DNA of 64,000 bases from Mycolicibacterium sp. YH-1. GTDB lineage: Bacteria; Actinomycetota; Actinomycetes; Mycobacteriales; Mycobacteriaceae. Of the stretch, positions 1-8,727 are shown in pieces (positions within the stretch are counted from its first letter, which is position 1; every line of letters starts with the position of its first letter). Below the pieces are notes generated by a model. It was not told the origin of the DNA, did no database searches, and was given only the letters and a program-made list of their open reading frames with translations. Made by a program: the position numbers and the translations under genes. Location of the stretch: assembly GCF_022557175.1 (NCBI RefSeq), contig NZ_CP092915.1:5890001-5954000 (forward strand). Reading direction: 5' to 3'.

Positions 1-770
1 ATCCCGACCGCGTCAATGACCGAATCGGTTCCCCGCCCATCTGTCATATCCCTGATCACATCCCCGACCGGGGCACCGAGGGATCTCAGGTCGAGCGTGG
101 AGATACCGAATGCCTCTGCCCGGGTCAGCCTTTCGGTCACTCGATCCACCGCGATGACGCGGTACCCGAGGTGGTGAGCGATACGGGCCGCCATATCCCC
201 GATCGGGCCGAGCCCCAGAACCGTGACGGACCCGCCATCGGGAACGTCGGCATAGGCGACCGCCTGCCACGCGGTCGGAAGCACGTCGGAGAGATACACG
301 TACCGCGCGTCGGTCGGCCCGACCGGAACCTTGATGTGGGTGAACTGAGCTTGCGGGACGCGGAGCAACTCCGCCTGCCCGCCGGGCACCGAGCCGTACA
401 GCTCGGAGTAGCCGAACAGCGCAGCGCCCATGCCCTGATCTCGCACCTGAGTTGTCTCGCACTGGGTGTACAACTGCATATCGCACATGAAGCAGTGGCC
501 GCAGGACATCTGGAACGGAATTACCACGCGGTCACCAACCTTCAGGTTCTCCACATCAGAGCCCACGTCTGCAACGATGCCCATCGGTTCGTGTCCGAGG
601 ATGTCACCGGGACGCATGAACGCCCCCAGTACCTCGTACAGGTGCAGGTCGGACCCGCAGATATTGGTCGATGTCACCTCGATGATGGCATCGGTGCCCA
701 CTTCGATCTTGGGGTCCGGCACCGTCTCAACACGTACATCGCGTTTCCCGTGCCAGGTGACTGCTCTCAT
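1..770 (-). CDS. Zinc-dependent alcohol dehydrogenase, 3' end beyond window
   Basis: Medium-chain zinc alcohol dehydrogenase of the formaldehyde/threonine dehydrogenase-like branch; about 256 N-terminal residues are present and the C-terminus lies off the window. Visible are the catalytic zinc ligand Cys38 in NICGSD, the HEPMG pair near residues 60-64, a structural zinc cluster of four cysteines (CGHCFMC then QCE) near residues 92-108, and the start of the NAD-binding Rossmann fold (VLGLGPIGDMAA). Family members oxidise alcohols or aldehyde adducts with NAD. Two adjacent ATGs exist (773 and 770); 770 has the better distance from GGAGAG. Substrate cannot be told from sequence. Confidence 0.88.
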   Translation of the reverse strand, partial: MRAVTWHGKRDVRVETVPDPKIEVGTDAIIEVTSTNICGSDLHLYEVLGAFMRPGDILGHEPMGIVADVGSDVENLKVGDRVVIPFQMSCGHCFMCDMQLYTQCETTQVRDQGMGAALFGYSELYGSVPGGQAELLRVPQAQFTHIKVPVGPTDARYVYLSDVLPTAWQAVAYADVPDGGSVTVLGLGPIGDMAARIAHHLGYRVIAVDRVTERLTRAEAFGISTLDLRSLGAPVGDVIRDMTDGRGTDSVIDAVG

Positions 771-880
771 CATGCTCTCCTGTCCTTCGGTCGGCACCTC
801 ACAGGTCGCCATACCCGGTGCGGGGCAACGCAAACAGCCCTGGTCACCGAATCGTCAGGCACCCACACGAGGGCGGCACC

Positions 881-893
881 TAGGGTGAAGGTC
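881..893 (+). promoter_or_regulatory. Leaderless -10 element for the gene at 894
   Basis: TAGGGT at 881-886 followed by 7 bases and then GTG at 894. This TANNNT-N7-start layout is typical of mycobacterial leaderless transcripts and favours 894 over the in-frame GTG at 885, which lies inside the -10. Confidence 0.55.
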
Positions 894-2264
894 GTGAAGT
901 CCTCCGGCCGCGCGTTCGCCCGCCGCGACGTCGTGGCTGTCTCGTTGGCCTTCCTGCTGGTGGTGGCGGCGTTCGTCGTACCCCATCTCAACCTGGGCAT
1001 CGTCACGCCCTTGATCAACGCCACACCCCAGCGATTGCAGGCCTTCGCAGGCACCGCACCGATTTTCGGCTGGTGGAATGTCCACGTCGGATGGGGCACC
1101 GTGCCGGCGATCATGATCGGCGCGGCCGCCGTGCTGGCTGGCCAGTCGGTCGCGCAGCGGCTGCCCTGGCGCACCGTGCCCTGGGTGACGTGGGCGACGT
1201 CGTGCGCGTGGGCGTTCTCACTGGCGATGATCGACGGCTGGCAGCGCGGATTCGCCGGCCGCCTCGCCGCCCGCCACGAATACCTGCGCCAGGTCCCGAC
1301 TGTCGACGATATCCCCGAGGCGGTCCGCACCTTCGCCGACCGCATCCTCGACTTCCAGCCAGACTCGTGGATCACCCACGTCTCCGGTCATCCGCCCGGC
1401 GCCCTGCTGACATTCGTCTGGCTGGACCGTATCGGCGTCGGTGGCGGAGCCTGGGCGGGTGCGCTGTGCCTGCTGGTCGGCTCGAGCGCGGCCGCTGCGA
1501 TCGTGGTGGCGGTGCGAGCGCTGGCAGATGAGTCCACCGCCCGACTGGCAGCGCCGTTCGTCGCCGTTGCGCCGACCGCCATCTGGATCGCCGTCTCGGC
1601 CGACGGCTACTTCGCCGGCGTTGCCGCGTGGGGTCTCGCACTGCTGGCACTGGCCGTCCGCGGTACGACGCGTCTGCCGGCACTCACCGCCGCGGGTGCT
1701 GGCCTCCTTCTGGGCTGGGCAATCTTCCTCAACTACGGCATCGGGCTCATGGCGCTGCCCGCCGTCGCGGTTCTGCTGTCCGCCAGGGACCTCCGCGCCG
1801 CGCTGCGGGCCCTCATCCCCGCGGTGCTGATGGCGCTCACCGTCGTCGGGGTGTTCGCCCTGGCCGGTTTCTGGTGGTTCGAGGGCTATCACCTGGTGCA
1901 GGAACGCTATTGGCAGGGCATCGCGCTGGACCGCCCATTCCAGTACTGGTCGTGGGGGAACCTGGCTGCGGTCGTCTGTGCGGTCGGACTGGGCACGGTG
2001 GCGGGTATCGGCCGGGCGTTCGACATCGCGGCGATCAGACGCCGCTCGGGCCTGCACCTGGTGATCCTCGGCGCGCTGCTGGCGATCGTGTGCGCAGACC
2101 TGAGCATGCTGAGCAAGGCCGAGGTAGAACGCATCTGGCTGCCGTTCACGGTCTGGCTGACGGCGGCGCCCGCCCTGTTGCCGCCGCGATCACACCGGTG
2201 GTGGCTGGCTCTCAACGTCATCGGTGCGCTGGCGCTCAACCACCTCATCCTGACGAACTGGTAG
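894..2264 (+). CDS. Polytopic integral membrane protein, Rv0541c type
   Basis: About 456 residues with roughly ten to twelve hydrophobic segments and a short Arg-rich N-terminus. In position and character it matches the conserved mycobacterial membrane protein Rv0541c, which lies next to the DUF2064/glycosyltransferase genes in M. tuberculosis. Conserved-looking loops include HVSGHPPG after the third segment and an Arg/Trp-rich stretch near ALDRPFQYWSW, reminiscent of polyprenyl-phosphate-dependent membrane glycosyltransferases, but no catalytic motif can be assigned. Function unknown. Its 3' end overlaps the convergent gene by 75 bases. Confidence 0.85.
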   Translation: MKSSGRAFARRDVVAVSLAFLLVVAAFVVPHLNLGIVTPLINATPQRLQAFAGTAPIFGWWNVHVGWGTVPAIMIGAAAVLAGQSVAQRLPWRTVPWVTWATSCAWAFSLAMIDGWQRGFAGRLAARHEYLRQVPTVDDIPEAVRTFADRILDFQPDSWITHVSGHPPGALLTFVWLDRIGVGGGAWAGALCLLVGSSAAAAIVVAVRALADESTARLAAPFVAVAPTAIWIAVSADGYFAGVAAWGLALLALAVRGTTRLPALTAAGAGLLLGWAIFLNYGIGLMALPAVAVLLSARDLRAALRALIPAVLMALTVVGVFALAGFWWFEGYHLVQERYWQGIALDRPFQYWSWGNLAAVVCAVGLGTVAGIGRAFDIAAIRRRSGLHLVILGALLAIVCADLSMLSKAEVERIWLPFTVWLTAAPALLPPRSHRWWLALNVIGALALNHLILTNW

Positions 2265-2657
2265 TAACCGCGAGAGCAGGTGGTACAGCGGCACGCACGC
2301 CCAGACCACGGCGATCGCGATCCAGAATCCCAGCGGATAGTCGCGGTCGACCACTGTCATGTTGTCGGCGTGCGCGCCGGGCCTGGTGTACACCGGGATC
2401 GCCAGCAGCACAAGCACGCAACTGCACAGTCCGGCCACTGACACCGGCGTCCACCACCGGCCGCGAAAGAGCCGGCGACCCGCGAGGCCGAGAGCCGCGG
2501 CCACCGGCGCGAACACGAAGTCGTGCAGCACCGCACCCACCACAGCCCAGACCGCGATGCGCACCATCACCTCGACGGGGTTCTCGAAGAGCAGCGCCAC
2601 ACCGTAGGCGCCGATCGCAATGCCGATGACGACAAGCGCCGTTCGCACCGTTCGCAT
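2190..2657 (-). CDS. Small integral membrane protein
   Basis: 155 residues with four likely membrane segments and a charged C-terminal tail rich in Glu, Asp and Gln. No family recognised. The start ATG overlaps the stop of the molybdopterin oxidoreductase (TGATG), so it is the last gene of a coupled operon and may be a membrane partner of that enzyme, which is inference. The C-terminal 25 codons lie antisense to the end of the Rv0541c-type gene, so the exact 3' end is less certain than the hydrophobic core. Confidence 0.7.
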   Translation of the reverse strand: MRTVRTALVVIGIAIGAYGVALLFENPVEVMVRIAVWAVVGAVLHDFVFAPVAAALGLAGRRLFRGRWWTPVSVAGLCSCVLVLLAIPVYTRPGAHADNMTVVDRDYPLGFWIAIAVVWACVPLYHLLSRLLPVRQDEVVERQRTDDVESQPPPV

Positions 2658-3763
2658 CAGAGCACCTCGATTCGGGATAGCCACTTCGTCTGCAGCACAC
2701 CGGGTCTCGTCGGCGCGATAAGCCTGCAGGGGTAGCCGTGATCGATGTCGAGCACCTCGCCGTTCAGCTTGAGCGCGATCAGGGTCTGGTCATCACGTGA
2801 GTGGCGGGCGGGCAGTGTGGTCCGCGAGTATGGACCCGGCGGTTCCAAGGAGATCATCCGAACGTCGGAGTCCGGATCCGCACCCACCGCCCGAATCAGT
2901 TCGCCCAGTATCACTCCCGTCCACTCCGCGTTGGCACTCCAGCCCTCGACGCACGAGATCGGCAGCCGGTGCGTCGTCTGCGGCATGGCCTGCAGCTCAG
3001 CGACGGTGAACGCCCTGGTGGTTGATCCGTTGACGACCGTCAGCCGGTACTCCGGCGCCCGTGCACTGGCCAGCACACCGGCCGCGAATGCCGACCGGTT
3101 GATGGGAACTCCCTGCGGTCCCTCGCCGGAACGCGGGGCCAGTACCGACACCCTGCGCAGCCACGGGACGGTCTGACCGACGGTGACCAGCGTCGCCAAA
3201 CCGGCAGCCAGGCCCGCGCCCACGAGCACGGTGCGCCTGCTCGGGCCGATCGCGCCACCACTCGGCACGTCGCTCTCCAGCGGTTCACCGAGCGCCTGCC
3301 GGATGACCGGGAGCTTCACCCCGATGTGTACGACGAGCGCACCGAACGCCACCCACGCCATCGCGTAATGACTCGTGGTGAAGAAGAACCCGAAGGGATA
3401 CCAGTGCGCCGTGTTCACCAGGCCGGTGCTGAGCTGAAAGACCATCGACGCGACAAGCACCAGAATGGAGCCACGCTCGAGCACGCGGACCGGCCCGCCG
3501 ATGATCGGCCGCTCGAACAACTTCGGCCACACCGACCACAGCTTGACGATGAGCAGCGGGATCGCCGCGATCCCGGTGGCGACGTGCAGACCCTGTGTGA
3601 GGCGGTACAGCCACACCGGCCGCGTCGGCCAGTAGAACCATGGTTGGGGATGCTGGATGAAATGGCTGATCAGACCGGTGAGAAAGCACGTCGCGATCGC
3701 GACGCCGAGCGCGACCCCGACCCGCGCCGTCACCGCGGTACCGCGCGACGCCGACGTAATCAC
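2657..3763 (-). CDS. Molybdopterin-dependent oxidoreductase with membrane N-terminus
   Basis: 368 residues. The first half has about five hydrophobic segments with paired histidines (LISHFIQHPQPW, GLHVATG, SHYAMAWV), resembling a cytochrome b561/ferric-reductase-like membrane module. After a further hydrophobic segment the C-terminal half is an oxidoreductase molybdopterin-binding domain (sulfite oxidase fold): LPISCVEGWSANAEWTG contains the cysteine that ligates molybdenum in this family, followed by DQTLIALKLNGEVL and HGYPCRLIAP. The known role is electron transfer from or to a substrate such as sulfite or an oxidised sulfur group; the substrate is unknown. Start GTG overlaps the preceding stop (GTGA). 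Confidence 0.85.
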   Translation of the reverse strand: MITSASRGTAVTARVGVALGVAIATCFLTGLISHFIQHPQPWFYWPTRPVWLYRLTQGLHVATGIAAIPLLIVKLWSVWPKLFERPIIGGPVRVLERGSILVLVASMVFQLSTGLVNTAHWYPFGFFFTTSHYAMAWVAFGALVVHIGVKLPVIRQALGEPLESDVPSGGAIGPSRRTVLVGAGLAAGLATLVTVGQTVPWLRRVSVLAPRSGEGPQGVPINRSAFAAGVLASARAPEYRLTVVNGSTTRAFTVAELQAMPQTTHRLPISCVEGWSANAEWTGVILGELIRAVGADPDSDVRMISLEPPGPYSRTTLPARHSRDDQTLIALKLNGEVLDIDHGYPCRLIAPTRPGVLQTKWLSRIEVL

Positions 3764-4386
3764 GCCGCGGCCAGCGTGGCGAGCACCCGTCCTCCGATGC
3801 GGTCCACGGCCGACAGGGTCAGCCCGACTTCGTCGGCGACCCGCCGTGCACCGTCGAGGCCCACCGTCGCCCAGCGAAACCACGGCCCGATGGTGCGCGA
3901 TGACTCCAGCCGAACCCACCGCACGATGACGTCCTCGGTCTTCTCATCGATCTCGGTGACGCAGCGGCCGCCGGCCCTGAGGAGTTCGCCTGCCCGGTGC
4001 AGCACGCGGCGGGGATCACCGGTCAGCCCGACGTTTCCGTCGGCGAGGAGCACCGTCGACCAGCGGCCCGTGCCGCAGCGGGTCGAAGACGTCTCGCCGC
4101 AGCGCGGGTGCACCACGGCGACGGGCCAACTCGACGGCGGTCGCCGACTGATCCACACCGAGCGCGGGCACACCGCGCCTCACCAGGTGTGCGACGAACC
4201 GCCCCGGCCCGCAACCGAGATCGATCGTCGGGCCGTCGCACAGTCCCAGGACCGCGTTGTCGAACGCGTTGTCAGCGCGTCGGCCCAGCCCCAGCGGTGC
4301 ACGGGCAGCCCGTGCACGCTGCCGTCGTCATGCCGGAGCCAACATCGCTCACCCGTCAGTGCCTCGTCGTAGAGATTGCCGAACAT
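3760..4386 (-). pseudogene. Class I SAM methyltransferase split by two compensating frameshifts
   Basis: The frame opening at ATG 4386 (MFGNLYDEALTGERCW) is lost near 4274, where one base seems missing. The next 200 bases encode the methyltransferase core in another frame (IDLGCGPGRFVAHLVRRG, then GVDQSATAVELARRRG). Near 4075 one extra base restores the first frame, which continues as STVLLADGNVGLTGDP to a normal end (RVLATLAAA). As written, the first frame meets TGA at 4180-4182, inside the core. All motifs of a SAM-binding Rossmann fold are intact otherwise, so this is either a recent pseudogene or sequencing error. The start sits one base after the DUF2064 stop and the end overlaps the next gene. 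Confidence 0.8.
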
Positions 4387-4387
4387 G

Positions 4388-5056
4388 TCATACCCCCGCT
4401 GCTTGCGACGCGCGATGGAAACGTCCATCCGGCCTGCACACTCGTCGCACGGCGGCGAGATCCTCGATGGTGTCGACATCGGCCAGTTCGCGCACCAGTT
4501 CCACCTCGGCCCCGGCGTCGCGCAGGGCGGCAAGCGTGAGTGCACCGGTGTCCGACGTCGACATCGGTACGTCGCGAAGGCACTGGGCCAGGCTCGGCGT
4601 GGAGACGCCGAGCACCCACCACCCACCGTCGGTCGCCATGCCCAGCACCGCGTCGGTGCCGAGCAGTGTCACCGCGGTCTCGGCGAGGAGATCATCGCTG
4701 ACCTGCGGGGTGTCCATCCCAATCTGCAGGACGGGCAGGCCGGGGCAGGCCCGCGAGGCGTCGGTGTGGGCGTTGGCCAGGCGTTCGGCGAAATCGGCTC
4801 CACGCTGTTCCACCACCCTGAAGCCGGTGAGCCGCTGCGTGATCTCGACCCCACGGCATGCCGCCGACAGGTCCCCCGTCAGCGCCACGACCCGGCTCAC
4901 CACGGGCGTGTCCGCCACGGCGTCCAGGGTGTCCAGCAGGGCCGCCGCGGCAACGTCAGCCGCGGCCTGCGCACCGAGGTTCCTGGCCAGCCGCGTCTTG
5001 GCCAGGCCCGGCACCGGGGCCTTGGCAACCACCAGCAAGGTCACCTGAAGTGTCAT
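4388..5056 (-). CDS. DUF2064 / TIGR04282 glycosyltransferase-like protein (Rv0540 type)
   Basis: 222 residues. The N-terminus LLVVAKAPVPGLAKTRLAR is the hallmark of the DUF2064 family, a GT-A-like nucleotidyl/glycosyl-transferase fold related to CofC; QIGMDTPQVS is the conserved metal/nucleotide region and ATDGGWWVLG the glycine-rich loop. Start ATG overlaps the stop of the upstream glycosyltransferase (ATGA). The M. tuberculosis counterpart Rv0540 sits beside Rv0539 in the same way, so the pair probably acts on a shared, unidentified sugar substrate. Confidence 0.88.
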   Translation of the reverse strand: MTLQVTLLVVAKAPVPGLAKTRLARNLGAQAAADVAAAALLDTLDAVADTPVVSRVVALTGDLSAACRGVEITQRLTGFRVVEQRGADFAERLANAHTDASRACPGLPVLQIGMDTPQVSDDLLAETAVTLLGTDAVLGMATDGGWWVLGVSTPSLAQCLRDVPMSTSDTGALTLAALRDAGAEVELVRELADVDTIEDLAAVRRVCRPDGRFHRASQAAGV

Positions 5057-5709
5057 GAGATCACCCGCCAGAAGTCAAGGGCCGCAACGAAACTCCCCCG
5101 CAGCGAGCCACTGACCTTGGACTTGCCGCCGGTGCGCGAGCCGTAGGGCACGTCGCGCTCCACCACACTCCAGCCCGCGGCGGCCGCCCGGACCAGTAAT
5201 TCCAGCGGGTACCCAGACCTCCGGTCGGCTACACCCAGCGCCAGCAAAGCGTCCCTGCGGGCCACCCGCATGGGGGCGATGTCGTGCACATCGATGCCGT
5301 GCCGTTGGCGCAGTCGCCAGCACACCGCAGCCGTGCCCAGCCGCGCGTGCCACGGCCATCGCGTGGTCGCCAGGGGCCTGCGCCGCCCCACCGCCATATC
5401 GGCCCCGGCCACGACCGCCGCCACCAATGCGGGCAGATCACCGGGGTCCATCGAGCCGTCCCCGTCGATGACCGCCACCAACGGCGTGTTCGCGGCGACA
5501 ACCCCGGCGTGGACGGCGGCGCCATAACCCGGCTGCCTCTCGCTGACCACCTCGGCACCGCACCGTCTGGCCACCTCAGCGGTGCTGTCGGTGCTGTTGT
5601 TGTCGACGACCAGCGGCACATAACCCTCCGGGATCGCGGCGAGCACCCCGGGCAACGACTGCGCCTCGTTGAGGCAGGGCAGCACCACCGTGACCTGACA
5701 CCGGTTCAC
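5053..5709 (-). CDS. Family 2 glycosyltransferase (Rv0539 type)
   Basis: 218 residues. GT-A fold of the dolichyl/polyprenyl-phosphate sugar synthase type: VVLPCLNEAQSLPGVL at the N-terminus, VVDNNSTDST for nucleotide binding, VIDGDGSMDP as the metal-binding DxD region, and RRSGYPLELLVRAAAAGW plus YGSRTGGKSKVSGS near the end. No membrane segment is obvious. Start GTG at 5709 was chosen because homology begins at once after it; a longer frame upstream is shadow. First gene of the five-gene minus-strand operon reaching 2190. Confidence 0.85.
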   Translation of the reverse strand: MNRCQVTVVLPCLNEAQSLPGVLAAIPEGYVPLVVDNNSTDSTAEVARRCGAEVVSERQPGYGAAVHAGVVAANTPLVAVIDGDGSMDPGDLPALVAAVVAGADMAVGRRRPLATTRWPWHARLGTAAVCWRLRQRHGIDVHDIAPMRVARRDALLALGVADRRSGYPLELLVRAAAAGWSVVERDVPYGSRTGGKSKVSGSLRGSFVAALDFWRVIS

Positions 5710-5798
5710 AAGCCCGAGGCTAGCCGCGCCGCCCGGTGTGCAAACCCCTGACCGCTGACGAATCCGTGACGTCCATGCAGGTGGTGGCCATGCGGGGC

Positions 5799-5811
5799 TA
5801 GGTTGGACGTC
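5799..5811 (+). promoter_or_regulatory. Leaderless -10 element for the response regulator
   Basis: TAGGTT at 5799-5804, 7 bases, then GTG at 5812. It supports 5812 and not the upstream TTG at 5803, which would overlap the -10. Confidence 0.6.
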
Positions 5812-6501
5812 GTGACCCGTGTGCTGATCGCCGACGACGACATCGTCGTGCGCGATGTGGTGCGCCGCTATCTCGAGCGGGACGGCCTCGCCGTGACGGT
5901 CGCGAAGGACGGTCACGAGGCGCTGCGCGCACTCGGTTCAGAGCAGATCGACGTGGCGGTGCTCGACGTGATGATGCCGGGTCCCAGCGGCCTCGCGCTC
6001 TGCCAGACACTGCGCGAGCGCGGCGGCTACACCGTCCCCGTCATCCTGCTGACCGCACTCGGCGAGGAGGACGACCGCATCGCCGGCCTCGAAGCCGGCG
6101 CGGACGACTATCTCACCAAACCGTTCAGCCCACGCGAGTTGGCGTTGCGGGTCCGCTCGGTGCTGCGCCGCTCCCCCAGCTCCGCCGATGCCCCGCAGGT
6201 GGTGGTGAGCATCGGCGAGATGACGGTCTCGGCGGCGGCGCGGTCGGTGCTCATCCGGCAGCAGCCGATCAGCCTGACCAACCGTGAGTTCGACCTGCTC
6301 CTGTTCTTCCTCACCCACACCGGCACGGTCTTCAGCCGCGAGGAACTTCTGAAGCGGGTGTGGCAGTGGGACTTCGGCGATCTCTCGACCGTCACGGTGC
6401 ACGTCAAGCGACTACGCTCGAAACTCGGTGACGAACACCGCGTCCAGACGGTCTGGGGACGTGGCTACATGTGGAGCCGGGCACCGGATGCAGTCGACTG
6501 A
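5812..6501 (+). CDS. OmpR-family response regulator
   Basis: 229 residues. Receiver domain residues 1-120 with acidic pocket ADDD near residues 7-10, phospho-acceptor Asp52 in VLDVMMPG, Thr in LLTAL and the invariant Lys in YLTKPFS. Winged-helix DNA-binding domain follows ([42 protein letters not shown]). Pairs with the histidine kinase whose start overlaps its 3' end by 14 bases. Signal and regulon unknown; it is not one of the well-named mycobacterial systems that I can recognise. Confidence 0.92.
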   Translation: MTRVLIADDDIVVRDVVRRYLERDGLAVTVAKDGHEALRALGSEQIDVAVLDVMMPGPSGLALCQTLRERGGYTVPVILLTALGEEDDRIAGLEAGADDYLTKPFSPRELALRVRSVLRRSPSSADAPQVVVSIGEMTVSAAARSVLIRQQPISLTNREFDLLLFFLTHTGTVFSREELLKRVWQWDFGDLSTVTVHVKRLRSKLGDEHRVQTVWGRGYMWSRAPDAVD

Positions 6502-7516
6502 CCTGTGGGGGATCGTCGTCATCGCGCTGGCGTGCTCGGTGCCGGTTGTCGCGGTGGGCGCCATCGTGATTCGTCTCGCGCGGTCGTGGTCGCTGACGGT
6601 AAGCATGGTGGTCCTCGCCCTGATCCCCACGGTGGCCACGTTCACCGGGTTCCTCGGCGCCAGCGGCTTCATGGTGTCGGACGGTTTCGAACGCATCGTC
6701 GTGGTGCTCGTCATCGTCTCGGTCGTCACCATTCCGGCCGCCATCATGCTGGCGCGCTATCAGGCCCGGCGGATGGTGTGGGAGCGGGAGATCCGCGACT
6801 CCGAACAGGCCGCCGAGCAGTCCCGGCGCCGCCTGGTCGCCTTCGTCAGCCATGACCTGCGCACCCCTCTGGCCGGTATCCGGGCGGTGTCTGAGGCCAT
6901 CGCCGACGGCGTGGTCGCCGACGATGAGGTGCGCGCGCACGCCAAGCACATCGAACACGAGACCATCCGACTCTCGGAGATGGTCGATGACCTGTTCGAG
7001 ATGTCGAAGATTAACGCTGGCGCAGTCCAACCCGCCTATGACCGGGTCGCGCTCGACGAGGTCGTCGACGACGTTCTCGCCGCGCACCGCATCGCCGCCG
7101 AGCGGGCAGGCGTCATGCTGCGCTCCGACGTGCCAGCCGATCCCGTCCGGGTCATTGGCAGCGACAGGGCCCTGGTGCGGGTGCTGTCGAACTTCGTGGC
7201 CAACGCCATCGCGCACACCCCGGAGGGCGGCACCGTGGAACTCGCGATCGGCGCCGACGAGCGCGGTGCCTGGGCGCGGGTCGACGACACCGGCGTCGGC
7301 ATCGATGAAGCCGACCTGACCCGCGTTTTCGACATCGCCTACCGGGGCTCCAACGATCGGGTGCCCCGTTCGGACGCCTCACTGCCCAGCGGGTCGGGCC
7401 TCGGCCTGGCGATCGCCGCGGGCCTGGTTCAGGCGCACCACGGCACGGTGTCGGCCTACAACCTGGACACGGGTGCCCGGTTCGAGGTTCGGCTGCCGCT
7501 GGCCGGCGGGGAGTGA
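6488..7516 (+). CDS. Sensor histidine kinase
   Basis: 342 residues. Two or three membrane segments in residues 5-90 with almost no extracytoplasmic loop, then a short linker, HisKA domain with phospho-acceptor His122 ([12 protein letters not shown]), and HATPase domain: N box [15 protein letters not shown]1 DDTGVGID, G2 [13 protein letters not shown]. The missing large sensor loop suggests sensing within the membrane or through a partner. Start ATG 6488 lies inside the end of the response regulator gene, so the two are co-translated. Confidence 0.92.
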   Translation: MQSTDLWGIVVIALACSVPVVAVGAIVIRLARSWSLTVSMVVLALIPTVATFTGFLGASGFMVSDGFERIVVVLVIVSVVTIPAAIMLARYQARRMVWEREIRDSEQAAEQSRRRLVAFVSHDLRTPLAGIRAVSEAIADGVVADDEVRAHAKHIEHETIRLSEMVDDLFEMSKINAGAVQPAYDRVALDEVVDDVLAAHRIAAERAGVMLRSDVPADPVRVIGSDRALVRVLSNFVANAIAHTPEGGTVELAIGADERGAWARVDDTGVGIDEADLTRVFDIAYRGSNDRVPRSDASLPSGSGLGLAIAAGLVQAHHGTVSAYNLDTGARFEVRLPLAGGE

Positions 7517-7523
7517 GACGTAT

Positions 7524-8651
7524 CTAGTCCGGCAGTGTGCCGCTCAGCCGCTCGGCGGCCGCCAGGTAGTCGTCGATGAACTCCAGCACCACCTCGCGCG
7601 CGGGTTTGACCTTGTTCATCATCCCGACGCCCTGCCCGACGAAATACGTGGCCAGCTCCTGTGCCCCGGGGTGGCCCTGTTCGGCGAGGGTGTCGATGCG
7701 GCGCAGCACCGGCTCGGCCAACATCGACTGCAGCGGAAGCGGTAGCGGCTGGCGGCCATCGGCGTGGGGTTGCCACGCATCGGTCCAGTCCGAAACCAGC
7801 TGGCGCGAGGGCTTTCCCGTGCGTCCCGCGGAACGCACGGTATCGCGGGACGTGGCGGCCAGCATCTTCTGCACGGTGTGCGGCGCGGTCTCGGCCTCCT
7901 CGGTGGTCAGCCACACCGAACCGGTCCAGGCGCCCGCGGCACCCATCGCCACCACGGCTGCCATCTGCCGGCCGGTGACGATCCCGCCCGCGGCGAGGAC
8001 GGGCACAGCGGCACCCGCCTGCTCGATGGCGTCGAGTACCTCGGGGATCAGCACCAGGGTGCTCACCTCACCGCAGTGTCCGCCGGCCTCGGTGCCCTGC
8101 GCCACGATGAGATCGACGCCCGCCGCCACCTGTTTGAGGGCGTGCTCCTTGGCGCCGACCAGGGCGGCGACGGGGACGCCGCGTTCACGGCCCGCCTCGA
8201 TCATGTAGTCCGGCGGGACCCCGAGCGCGTTGGCAATCAGCTTGATGGGGTGGCTCATCGCCACGTCGAGAAGTTCGGGGCCGGTATCGCCGGACAGCAT
8301 GGTTCCACCCAGCCGCGGCGACGCCTCGGGCTCGATACCGTGCGCCGACAGCAGCGACGCCACGAACTGGCGATCATCATCGGAGATGCGGCGGGCGAGG
8401 TCGTCGCGGGTCAGGCCTTCGCCCTTGCCCTCGAACTTGGCGGGCACGATGATGTCGGCGCCATAGGGCTTGCCGTGCACGTGGTCATCGATCCAGGACA
8501 GCTCCCGATCGAGCTGCTCGGGGGTGTACGCCGTCGCACCCAGCACACCGAAGCCCCCTGCGTTGGTGACCGCGGCGACGACGTCGCGGCAGTGGCTGAA
8601 CGCGAACAGCGGAAAGTCGATGCCGAATTGTTGACAGATGTCGAGTTTCAC
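7524..8651 (-). CDS. Nitronate monooxygenase family flavoprotein
   Basis: 375 residues, FMN TIM barrel. Motifs: FPLFAFSHCRDVVAAVTNAGGFGVLG at the N-terminus, VAQGTEAGGHCGEVST for FMN-phosphate contact, and PVLAAGGIVTGRQMAAVVAMGAAGAWTGSVWL near the end of the barrel. Family members oxidise alkyl nitronates such as propionate 3-nitronate; some act as enoyl reductases, so the substrate is open. Start GTG at 8651 follows GAGGAT closely. The frame extends far upstream but that part is antisense to the epimerase gene and is not protein. It lies beside a 30-base tandem duplication. Confidence 0.85.
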   Translation of the reverse strand: MKLDICQQFGIDFPLFAFSHCRDVVAAVTNAGGFGVLGATAYTPEQLDRELSWIDDHVHGKPYGADIIVPAKFEGKGEGLTRDDLARRISDDDRQFVASLLSAHGIEPEASPRLGGTMLSGDTGPELLDVAMSHPIKLIANALGVPPDYMIEAGRERGVPVAALVGAKEHALKQVAAGVDLIVAQGTEAGGHCGEVSTLVLIPEVLDAIEQAGAAVPVLAAGGIVTGRQMAAVVAMGAAGAWTGSVWLTTEEAETAPHTVQKMLAATSRDTVRSAGRTGKPSRQLVSDWTDAWQPHADGRQPLPLPLQSMLAEPVLRRIDTLAEQGHPGAQELATYFVGQGVGMMNKVKPAREVVLEFIDDYLAAAERLSGTLPD

Positions 8652-8660
8652 ATCCTCAGT

Positions 8661-8720
8661 ATGCGCACCCCGTCGCTTCGCTCGCCCAGAATGCGCACCC
8701 CGTCGCTTCGCTCGCCCAGA
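8661..8720. repeat. Exact 30-base tandem duplication
   Basis: Two identical adjacent copies, 8661-8690 and 8691-8720, between the start of the nitronate monooxygenase gene and the stop of the epimerase. The unit contains TCGCTTCGCTCGCC. Confidence 0.95.
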
Positions 8721-8727
8721 AAATGCC

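Noticed and set aside
171..893. Long plus-strand open frame upstream of the Rv0541c-type gene
   Set aside because: It is antisense to the alcohol dehydrogenase, lacks domains, and the -10 element gives a start at 894.
3760..4386. Two separate short methyltransferase genes
   Set aside because: The three segments join in order into one family protein; the central one has no start or ribosome-binding site.
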